Program-made: the position numbers and the translations under genes
Source: Lamellibrachia columna
Taxonomy: Eukaryota > Annelida > Polychaeta > Sabellida > Siboglinidae
NCBI GenBank assembly: GCA_963662155.1
Contig: OY759267.1
Span: 21,070,438-21,134,437, forward strand
Direction: 5' to 3'
Length of the DNA stretch: 64,000 bases
Shown: piece after piece, positions 36,178 through 47,900 of the stretch
How the letters are laid out: each line of letters begins with the position of its first letter
Numbering within the stretch: the first letter of the stretch is position 1
Notes under the pieces: model-generated
The model's database searches: none
What the model was told of the DNA's origin: nothing
What the model saw: only the letters and a program-made list of their open reading frames with translations

Positions 36178-36465
36178 GCCAGGGGCTTCTGACTACACCA
36201 GTACCCCTGGCAGATCAACCTGCTGCCAGGGGCTTCTGACTACATCAGTTCCCATGGCAGATCAACCTGCTGAAATGCCGATTTTCCAGTTGCTGTGTTA
36301 ACCAATGGGATTGCTTGCTGGAATTTATCTTTAATTGGTAGTGGACCAATTGATACTCGTCTAGTTTCCAGAAACACGTCGACCGACACAGCAAGTGGAA
36401 CAAAGTACAAATGATTCAGCATACATCCACACATGGTGTGGGATAAACTGACAAATCTATGTTGG
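36178..36465. mobile_element. TIR element, copy 2 (intergenic)
   Basis: Second copy of the element at 19468-19783. Its left end is tandemly duplicated (CCAGGGGCTTCTGACTA twice). It adjoins the 30-bp minisatellite, which begins where the right TIR should be. Confidence 0.55.
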
Positions 36466-37103
36466 CAAGTACTATAATATTACAACCACCCTTGGCTAGT
36501 ACTATAGTATTACAACCACCCTTGGCTAGTACTATAGTATTACAACCACCCTTGGCTAGTACTGTAGTATTACAACCACCCTTGGCTAGTACTGTAGTAT
36601 TACAACCACCCTTGGCTAGTACTATAGTATTACAACCACACTTGGCTAGTACTGTAGTATTACAACCACCCTTGGCTAGTACTATAGTATTACAACCACC
36701 CTTGGCTAGTACTATAGTATTACAACCACCCTTGGCTAGTACTATAGTATTACAACCACCCTTGGCTAGTATTATAGTATTACAACCACCCTTGGCTAGT
36801 ACTGTAGTATTACAACCACCCTTGGCTAGTACTATAGTATTACAACCACCCTTGGCTAGTACTATAGTATTACAACCACCCTTGGCTAGTACTATAGTAT
36901 TACAACCACCCTTGGCTAGTACTATAGTATTACAACCACCCTTGGCTAGTACTGTAGTATTACAACCACCCTTGGCTAGTACTATAGTATTACAACCACC
37001 CTTGGCTAGTACTATAGTATTACAACCACCCTTGGCTAGTACTATAGTATTACAACCACTCTTGGCTAGGACTATAGTATTACAACCACCCTTGGCTAGC
37101 GAG
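36463..37103. repeat. 30-bp minisatellite, about 21 copies
   Basis: Highly homogeneous 30-bp units of the form CTTGGCTAGTACTATAGTAT plus TACAACCACC. Variation is mostly A/G at one position. The array starts about 130 bp beyond the DNAJC16-like stop codon and may lie in its 3' UTR. The >230-codon open frames on both strands come from the 30-bp (10-codon) period and are not genes. Confidence 0.97.
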
Positions 37104-37231
37104 GACAATTTTAATAAATACAAGATTTACGTAACGTCACAAACTGCCTTGCAGTAAGAAGGGCAAGGGCTGAACTGCACACTACACACAGCTGTATCTG
37201 ATGACTGACTTGGCTTCTAGTATGCAATACA

Positions 37232-38903
37232 TCATGAAGATGGTACTGGCCATTTTTCTACTCTGTACCTCTTTAGACTTCCCTCGTACAATCTGTCCAT
37301 CCACGCATCAAAATTGCGCAGAACGAGATCCGGCTGCAAGCTGCTGTCGTTAAACGAGTCTGCGTCATCCGACGAATCCGTGTCAACAAACCCCAGCATC
37401 TGACTCATGATGCTGCGCTTGCCGTGTTGGTGGCGCCACCTGCGTGGGTAGTAGACCGTGTAGTAGCGACGTGGTCCATTGATGGCCAGTACAGTCCCTG
37501 CGCAGTTCTGCACGTTGATCTTCTCCAAGTTTTGTGGGAAGCTGGCTGTCTCGCGGAGAACATCTCGGAACCAGCCAAGGTGGCGTTCCACCTCGAGGAA
37601 GGCAAACATGTAGGCATCGTTGCTGAAAGAATACGACAAAATAGGGTTCATGATGTCAAAAGACTGATGTACGGCACTACACAAAATTAGTTTCATGGAG
37701 GGATTGCAGACATGTTGGCAAGTCACAAACTGGCAAGTCAAATCTCGTCACTGACCTGCACATCAAGTCAATTCTCATGTCAATGACCTCCAAGTCTCAA
37801 GGCACCTCTGTGGATTCCAAGCCAAGTCGCAAGTCAACAGAGTCAACAATCGCCATATTTTAGGTGGATGCTGCCCGCCACAACATTAATTGCTGCCCCG
37901 CCACAACATTAATTGCTGCCCCGCCACAACATTAATGCTGCCCCGCCACAACACTAATTGCTGCCCCACCACAACATTAATGCTGCCCCGCCACAACATT
38001 AGCCAATCATAATATGTCCTTTATAATACTAATTACTGTATTCGGTCTACATGGTCTCGTTTTGTGAACGATTCAAACCAACAGATTTGTTGGCAAGTAA
38101 CAAACTGGCAAGTCAATTCAAGTCTCAAGTCAATGACCTCCAAGTCCAAGTCAAGAGCCATCTTTCTGAAATCCAAGTTTAGTTGCACGTCATGAAAATG
38201 GGTGACTCATGTCAGCCCATACGACTCGAGTCAACTAGTCTGGGAGTTAGCATAGTAACATAATAATAAAAGTTCTATAGCGCCTAAATCCTCACAGGGA
38301 CCCAAGTTCAGAGGCACAACAAAGGAGAATCATTAAGCATGATATCATTAACAGGGATACACAAAAGTCATCATCAGAGTGAGGGACATGTTTTTTAGCA
38401 GTAAAACAGCTAATCACTGGAGCATAAATAAAATCAAACATGAGTTGTACATATAAGATGTGGATCTTTTTATTATATATTTAATTATTAATAAACTACT
38501 TTTTAAGCGACTTATTAACTGCTTAATAAGCAAATTTTTAATGACATGGACATTTTATTATTTATTTATTAACATATTTAACTTTTTTAAACTTTCACTG
38601 AGCTTATGATAGTTTGTTTGTTGTACATTAAAATGTCTAGTTTATTCGTTATGTGATTCACGTTGGAATGGCACAAGCGAAACACACGTGCTTCACTCCA
38701 CATCCATAACGCGAACATGCTCTTAGTAATAGCATAAGACAAACCTGCTGTGTCGGTGAACGACGCGAGCATAGTGCTGTAGCAATACTTCCTTAGTGGA
38801 TGCATTCACAAGTATCATGACTGTGCGCACTCCTTGCTCGGTCTTCATGATTAGACGGTCAAAGCTGTCTCGACAGAACGGGTGCAGGTAGACAGTGGAA
38901 GAC
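37232..38903 (-). CDS. DNAJC16: DNAJC16-like exons 13-14 (C-terminal region)
   Basis: Exon 13 encodes SSTVYLHPFCRDSFDRLIMK and GVRTVMILVNASTKEVLLQH. Exon 14 encodes NDAYMFAFLEVERHLGWFRD, NVQNCAGTVLAINGPRRYYT and ends in DAWMDRLYEGSLKRYRVEKW. These align by eye with the end of human DNAJC16 (MNVVLILSNSTKTSLLQKF; YTGYVLALNGHKKY; LWMERLLEGSL). The stop TGA is at 37232-37234. The acceptor of exon 14 is TTTCAG. Confidence 0.92.
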
Positions 38904-41900
38904 CTGCCACAGAAACCATAATTTGTCAACACAGTATGGAAAATAACTAGAAATGAAAGGTCTGTGCGTGAACTGCGTTTAAATGATTCAGTGCAACTGC
39001 TGTTAAGACTACATACACAGTCCCCATTGTATGCATCACCAAGCAGGCATGCAGATATACAAACAAATCAGTTATATAATAATGTTACATAAATTAAATA
39101 ATAAATTAACCACACAAAACTCCACATTTGAGTATGACATTTATTCATTGTTGCTGCCGCGTAACTGTAATAATACGATCGCATAATTTTTAAAGTCATA
39201 ATGAAAATAAAGTTTAAAATATATGCAACTTGAGAATTAAAGAAATCTACAATATTGGTGCATCACTATGACTATGACATTTAGCATAAACTGACTGAGT
39301 TGTCTGTCGGCGAGAGTCTTTGTCCTGGGTATTTCTCCATTTCTTGTCCTCGCTGTTCACAGCAGTAGTGCTGATGTAACCCACCAGCAGCACAAATGCT
39401 ATTGTTGTGGCAAAAGTGAAGATAGTCATCGTCTCTACACTGAAATAGAATGTTAAGGTATAAATCAATACGAGATAGAGAAAGATCCAAACATTGCTGC
39501 TTTAGCAATGGCAGGCAACGGGTGATTAATGTGAGAATGGAAATGTATTGGAGAAGACTGGGTATCTTGGCGAGGCACACACACAACATGAGAATGTACT
39601 TTATAGGTGGAGAACCAACATTTAAGGCCCAGTAAACAAAACAATAATTAAAACGTTGGCAGTTTTAAATGAGACCATCAACTGAAAATTTAGATGAAAT
39701 TGCAAACATCTAATTTGTTAAATACAGTATCAATTAAAAGAAGACTAAATGAAAGACAACACAAGCCATAAAGAGCCGATACAAGAATGTGTTTCCTGCA
39801 ATACTTTACTTCTCAATTAATTATTTAATAAATTTGTAATCAATTACAACTTTTCACACAATGAATATGCAGTTCATTTAGTATAGCGAATGTAACAAGC
39901 ACAAAAAGCCTGAATATGTTGATGATGTGCTGTATTGAATCTAGATTGTATCTGCATTTAGAGAACAACAAATGTCCGAAACACAATCTGGCTACATTTT
40001 TCCTGTGGCAGAAGTCATGCAGGGGTTGACAGTGGAAGGTACACTGGAATGGAGGGGGTGAAATGACAGGGCGGAAATTAGGAACTTGAGGGGGGAGAAA
40101 GGCGAGTATTAAAAATATACAGATGGACACAAGACGTGTCACTCTGGTAACTACATGTATGTACAGGCGGCTGCAACTATGTCTTTATTGTTTCTGCTCT
40201 CCTCTTTATCCCTAAAGTCCGGAGTGAGGCTGGCACTGATACCGGTCTGTGATTTTTTTTATCCTTCTTCTGTCACCGATCGCATTTCACTGCCATCTCC
40301 ACCACCTGTCTCCACTCCCCCATCCCTCGCTCTCGTTCTCCACCAAGGCAGTCCATTCCGTTGCCACTCCTGTCAAATCTCTCTTTATGCAATCCTCCCA
40401 TCTCAGTCTCAGTCTTCCTCTTCTCCTTCTACCCTCCATTCTGAGCGCATCCGCTCTTTTCGTCAACCTTTCCCTTCCATTCATTCCCAGTGTCCACTCA
40501 TTCCAAGTGTCCATTCATCCCAAGTGTCCATTCATCCCAAGTGTCCACTCATTCCAAGTGTCCACTCATCCCAAGAGTCCATTCATCCCAAGTGTCCATT
40601 CATCCCACGTTAAACAGCTCCTCACCAGCTTCCGCCTAAAACTCTCTTTCACACCAACCTCCTCCCTCAGCGCCTACATTCATCGCTTGTCTGGTCTTTT
40701 CACTCCCGCAATTCGTCTCACCGTTATTTTATTTTCACAAACTTCTACGTGTGTCATTAAACGTGTCTGTAACGAGACAGCTGTGGTGCCTACCTGGTGA
40801 CGCGGTCCCAGACAGCACTACTCCAGTCAGACAGTCTCAGTAGGATGCGACTCAGCAGCGGCTGCAGATGTTAACACTGTCATTTAGTTACACCATCACA
40901 CTACAAGATTTAACAAGATTGCCATCCGACCGTCTGAGATATATGTCAATTTTGTTTTTAAACATACTCACGCTGCTAGCATTTACACAATCTGTAGATA
41001 ATCTGTTCAACTACATCTATGATCATCCAGAGGTTCATCAAATGTTTATTTTAACATAGAAAAAGGAGAAAGTGCTAATGATATGTACATCTTGCTATAA
41101 AGCAATATTTAAGCTTCAATTAGAATATTGTATATAAGCTTGTGGAGGCCATATCTGGACAGAACATGACGCTATAAAGTAGAATTAACAAGACACCTGG
41201 AAGATGCAACATAATCATAGTAACATACAGTTTCGATGTCAGTGACTTAGAAGTGATTCAGTGTCATCAGATAATGTAAATTATGTATACTGTGTTGTTG
41301 CTAAATAAATTTATGTTTATGAGGTCTTTTGACCTCGACCTGACCCGAGTAATGAAGCCACTGACCCGCATGTGTTCATCGGTCAGCTCACTGGGCAATT
41401 CAGTGGTGTATGGCAGGAAATTGCGACTGCGCAGCATCAAGTCCACCTTCTTGACCAGTCGCTGCCCGTTCTCAGCCTGCCGGTGTTCACCCCAGCCATC
41501 CGGCAGCCAGTCGTACTGGACATGACTACTGTCCAGTCTCCACAGGATGGCCACCTACACGAATGACCAGTCGTGATTCACTAACGAGATGCATAAAGAT
41601 CTATTCTTTTAGTTCCTATCTTTCCTGAACATCTACCTTTCCCTTAATGAAAACATTTAATATAATAAATTTATTTTTAACATTCCCTTCCACTCTCAGT
41701 GCGGTCATTCTCTGGAATTAATTCTCACAGTGGTCACTCTTGGGTGGTCACTCTTGGTGGTCACTCTTGGGTGGTCACTCTTGGGTGGTCACTCTGACAG
41801 TGTTCACTCTTGGGTGGTCACTCTCACAGTGGTCACTCTCACAATGGTCACTATCTAGGCAGTTACTATAGGGGACACAAGTCTCGTCAGCCGCCATTTG

Positions 41901-44900
41901 CCCGTCAATACTCATTTCTGGCCCCCAACGACACAGTGCCGCTGTCACATTCCACACATAAACACATTTGGAATTAAGAGAGAACAAACAACACATCTTC
42001 TATTATTTATTAAAACGACTAGCATTAAAATGTTGTAAAACTAATACCAATGGTTTATTTCATAATGACAAGGTACATTTAACGTATTATGATAAGCACA
42101 ACTTGGGGGCCAGAAGTGCATTATCTCATCAACTAGTGCCTTGAAAGGAGAATCACTTTTGTCCCTTATAAGGATGGTCACTCTCAGTGGGCAGTCTGGT
42201 CACCATCAGTGTGGATAATCTCAAAGTAATGTGTAATTATAAACCAACTGCTATACCTCATATGAATTATGCCTCTATTTCTAAGAGCCACTGTAATCAA
42301 GGTCAAGTGAAGATACTATTTAATTTGCTGCTTTGTCAAACACTGAAGATTATGTAATCATAATAACAACTGTTAGGAAACTTTTGTAACTGCAATAATA
42401 TTTCATGGACTTTATAACAATAAAAAAAATGTGTGCCGGCACTCTAACAGAGATTTAATGACCTACTGTACATAGCATAATTGGTCGCCAAAGCAACAGG
42501 TTACCTTGAGTGCATTGCCAGACTCATTAGTGATGCCTTTGCCCCGTGTGATGGCGTCGATAAATCGCTTCTGAGATTCCTCATAGATGTACATATAGGT
42601 CACTCGTCCGTTCTCATTGTTATGACGACCAGCGAACTGGCGGAAACTGGCACGATAGACATCGTGTTCCTGCGAGGTCTTGGTGAGAAGTACAACGCAC
42701 AGCCTACAAGACAGTGAGTAGAGGACACGGTCGCATTCAAGACAAGTCATCAAGATGATCGTCTTATATCAAGCCATAAATAAAAAACAAACAGCATAAA
42801 ATTAAAACTATTAAATTAATTGCTGGCCTAACTTAAAGCAATTTTAAGTTTAACCAAATCTACATAAAAATGTATTTGTTCTCCTTAGTGGAATTAAAAG
42901 TAGTTACATCTAAATAAATTGCTGAATGAAGGCCTGGCAGGCAGACTGACCGCTTGCTGGTGGCCGTGGAGTCGTGTGGACAGAGCTGGTTGAATACACC
43001 CTGACTGGACAGTCGCGGCAGCAACAGGAACTGGTTGGCATTAATCACCTCATCCATTGCACTGCGAGACAGCTTGGGCATCTAAAACACAACACTTAAC
43101 TCAGTGCAATGATCTCACCCATCGAATGGTGTGACAGCTTGGGCATTTAAAACACCACGTAGATCAGTGCAATGATCGCACCCATCGAATGGTATGACAG
43201 CTTGGGCATATAAAACACCACGTAGATCAGTGCAATGAATACACCTATTGAATGGTGTGAGAGCTTAGGCATCTAAAACAACACCTAGATAAGTGCAGTG
43301 ATTCCACCCATCGAATGGTGTGACAGCTTGGGCATCTAAAACAACACCTAGATAAGTGCAGTGATTCCACCCATTGAATGGTGTGACAGCTTGGGCATCT
43401 AAAACAACACCTAGATAAGTGCAGTGATTCCACCCATCGAATGGTGTGACAGCTTGAGCATCTAAAACAACACCTAGATCAGTGCAATGATGCCACACAT
43501 CGAACGGTATGACATGTGTATCGAGAAAACAACTTCATCTATACAAATTCAAGGTCTGATGATCAACATAAATTATTCCTTCCATGCATTATTATGATAT
43601 TGCATATTTAAGAATCAGTTTATACATTTTATATTGATAACTATGTGCCTGTAATATTTAAGTGTGTTTGTTGAATTTTGCAAAATGTTTTCAAAATATT
43701 TTTACAGTTTTGAAAGCCTGTTAATCATAAAGCATTCAAGTAATAGTTGCGTAAATGTATATAATCATCAGTATCGAATTTCACTGAAACAGAGCAAATT
43801 TAAAATACTATTGCTATGGAATACGATTCATGTAAGCCACGAGTTAAATATAATTTAATAAGTAAATAAACTGACCTGTGCTTCTGTAATTAAATAGTGT
43901 TGGAAATAAATTGTAGTAGACATCAGACTTACAGTGACATATGCGACTGGCTCTTCTGTTTTCTCGTTAAACATCAGCAGACTCTCCTTGCCGAGTGGCA
44001 CTCCATAGCGCTTCCGCAGGGCTTCCGTCTCTCTGCAGCAGATGACTGATTTCAATGACAGTCTATGTCAGTGACATGTCTGTGTCAGTGACATGTCTAT
44101 GTCAGTGACGTATCTACGTCAATATGTCCAATATTAACAATACACCTGATGTTAATGACATTTCCAGCATCAACAATGTATACATTTGCCCTGTTCATGC
44201 TGTGTTCAATAACAAATATTGTAGACAGTGCAAAGAACCAAGATTTTTCCATATCGTACAGCAATATGAATGTTAGATGTGCACATTTTTAGTTCAATAC
44301 AACTTAAAATGTGCCTAGAATTGAACAGCAAACACTTCCCAATTATGAAGGGAGCATACTGCTATGGCAAAGCAGGCTGAGTTTTAATAAATACATTACT
44401 ATCATTAACCAACCTTAGCTGCATGTTCACATAGCCAGCCTGGACTCTGTGTCTATGGGCAAACGCTACCGCCAAGAAACGCTGAGTGGCTCGTTCCCTG
44501 GTGGCAAAGAACAACATCCTCACATGGTTGTCGTGCCAACCTGACAGGAACTTCTGGGCCGAGTCGTCATTAGCCAACTGCAAAATGCACATCGCCACAA
44601 TTTCGCATAAACACAAGTTGTAGTTCGACATCAGTGAATACATTTGCTACATGCCTTAGAACCACCAACCAAACCCAGACTGGCTGATATACATGCCCTA
44701 GAACCACCAACCAAACCCAGACTGGCTGATATACATGCCCTAGAACTACCAACCAAACCCTAGAACTATCAACCAAACCCAGGCTGGCTGATATACATGC
44801 CCTAGAACTACCAACCAAACCCTAGAACTATCAACCAAACCCAGACTGGCTGATATACATGCCCTAGAACTACCAACCAAACCCAGACTGGCTGATATAC

Positions 44901-47900
44901 ATGCCCTAGAACCACCAACCAAACCCAGACTGGCTGATATACATGCCCTAGAACCACCAACCAAACCCAGACTGGCTGATATACAAGTCTTAGAACCACC
45001 AACCAAACCCAGACTGGCTGATATACAGGCCCTAGAACCACCAACCAAACCCAGACTGGCTGATATTCATGCCCTACAACCACCAACCAAACCCAGGCTG
45101 GCTGATATACAAGCACTGATCACCAAGGCTCAATCTCGTGAGTGCACTGAGAGAACCCAACAAAAATTGTCATCAGACATCCAACACCAGCAGGATATTC
45201 AACAGAGGCCTCATCAAGGTATATATTATCAACCATGCTTCTATATTATTTAATAACAATAAAACTTATGTAGCACCTAAATCCTCAAGGACCAAGCTCA
45301 CAGGCGCAATAAAGCAGAATAGTTAAGCATGTTATCATGAAGAAAGACATCATCAAAACGAGGGACCACTGAGGATTTATAACAGAAATGCATTTAAAAA
45401 AAAATATGTCTACAGATCTTTGCAGAATGTAGCTATAGTTGCAGGCGACTTTAAGGTATTGGAGTTTGTTCCAGATTCTGGGTGTAGCTACAGACAAAGT
45501 GCACTTTCCCAGGCTGCGCTTAGTTTTAGGAACAAAAACTGTTGTGAGATAGATGAGTTGCCCAGGGATATTTAAAGGATGCAGGAGACTCATCAAATAG
45601 GAAGTTGTGTTAACTAATTAATCATATTTATGACCAGTCAACACATATTTTGTTTTGTTAACACACATGTATTTCTTACATCTGTTACGAGGTCCGCTGG
45701 AAAGACTGAGCGCACAAAGTCCCGCAACCTCTGCACACTGACTGGTCCCTCAAACCATGTGACTCGGCCACTGACCACAGCCATTATGGATGGCACGGTT
45801 GAGATCCTCAGCTTCCTGGTCAGTCCTGGGTCCAACTGGGCATGCACGGTGCCCTTCCCCAAACCTGTAAGAAACATATCTCCCAAAGTCATGCACTGAT
45901 ATAACAAAGGCACATTGTGCAGCATTTGTGCTTCATATTGAAAGAAACTGCTTCACAGACATATTAGTTATTAGATAAAAAAATCTTTAAAAGGGTCTAC
46001 AAGTCCTGTATAACAAATAGATATTATAAATTCGTTACCACAATATAACTTTAAGGTAACACTAATAAATACATTAAAATTGTTATACGAAAAAACAATG
46101 ACCATGTTTGATTAATTGCTTTATGCTGCACATGATACGCCATAAATAAATTTACAATCTTTTAATGTGCAAACTTTCTTTTAAATTTAATAATATGAAG
46201 CAACTGCTCAAAGCATCCAACTCAAAAATAATTAACCACTAACCACATGGCAACTACACATAACGCACAACAGATGCTTGTTAAGGGGACAGAGGCTGCG
46301 GCGGATTTTTTTTTTTTTTAATGTTAGAGAACTGAAACTTGGTGGAAATGATCTTTGTGGGTCAAGGTAGGTACAACAGGTGAAAAAAATTTTTTGGGAC
46401 AGATGGGTGCCATGGAAATGGCAGCCATTTTTTTGGGGGGACCCATTTTCATGCAAATCCCCAAAAACAATACACATTGCTACAACATTCAAAACATGCT
46501 ACATGTATTGTAAATGCATGTACCTACAAACTGTCAAGAGGAATTTTTACTCTCCAAGCAGTATATGTCAGAAATGTATTTTGAAAACTGTAGATAAATT
46601 TTCCGATTATTTAGATAGGGTGCATGAATGTGCAGGGAGGTAAATTCGAAACATGGATAGATATACAAATTCCCTCTTGACAGCTTGTAGTGCATGTCTT
46701 GGAGTATTTGTATTTCAAATTTGGAGTAGATATGTCTTACGGTTTTCTCTCGGGATCCGCATGAAATTTATGTATTGAATAAAAACAGAATTCTGAGAAA
46801 ACAGCAAAACAAACTTTTGTGTTTATCTGAATACACTTTCTGACTATTCAGGTGGTTTTTGACTATTCAAATGTGTGCATACACCTTTTCTTACTATTCA
46901 TATGTTTGAAATACACCTTTTGGGCAAAATATGCAACATAATCTGATGATATAGCAAGCTCTTCTCCAAGAGTGGTTGGCTCTGAAAAGAGCCGTTTTTT
47001 GTGTGTTGGCTCTGAAGAGAGCCGTTTGTTTTTCACGAGTCCCTAAAACTCTCCGGAGGCATAGGATGGTCCACCTTCAGCTTGCGTAAGCATATCTTGC
47101 TGGCGAATCCGGTGAAGACGTCGACGTTCACGATTCTTCTTCTCTTGCGCGTCAGCCTTTCTTTGCAGCATTGCAGTTCTTTCTCGGTCCTTCGAACGTG
47201 TCAGTTTCACTTGGGCTTCACCAAGCTGAAACCCCAGGGCAGCTGTTGTGTCTGCCACAGTCTTCTCTGTTCCCTGGTTGAACTCACTGACGGCGATGGC
47301 AGCGCCAGCCTCAACACGCAGTTTCCCGAGGAAGTCCGTCTTGAGGCACTTCCGCCAGATGACCGAATGCAGACTTTCATTCGGGTTCTGCGTCTTCACT
47401 CTGAGGCAGCGACGGAGGAGGTTCTCATCACCAAGACGCACGTAGACTGGTTTCACGAAGCGACCGACTTCCCGTGACAGTGGTGTGCCAACGTTGTCCT
47501 CATGCGGCCCTGGTCGTTCACCCTTTGCAACTGCACGCTGATAGAAGCACCAGCTTGAAATCCCAGCTGGGCAGCGATCGTGGTGTGGGTCATCATCAGT
47601 TGACAGCGCATGGAGGAATGTGGCGAACACTGCAGTTCTCATGCCGTCCAGATCGTCTGGGTGGCTATGTATGGCATTACCATAGTACTTCGTCAGTTTG
47701 GTGATCGCAGCAGCTGTCAGCTTTCCGTGGCCCCTTCCACCAGTGACGACGCCTTCCTGTCGACCCTCGGCTGCAACTTTCCTCAAAGCAGTGCCCATCC
47801 TCTTCGACACATGATTTACGCACTCTTCTTTCGTGACCTGGCAGTCATCTCCGTAGACATTGAGGGAGACCAAGTGGTTGTACGTCTTCGCGTCACCATC

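Noticed and set aside
36416..37157. 232-235 codon frames on both strands
   Set aside because: A 30-bp repeat without stops is open in several frames. No conserved domain, start context or splice signals.
43245..43498. Repeat protein of 21-residue units
   Set aside because: Open frames come from the 63-bp period of the exon 8 acceptor array. No start or splice support.
46978..47023. A histone gene next to the stem-loops
   Set aside because: No histone coding sequence is present. The open frame directly upstream of the stem-loops is the transposase, and both stem-loops lie within the transposon TIRs.
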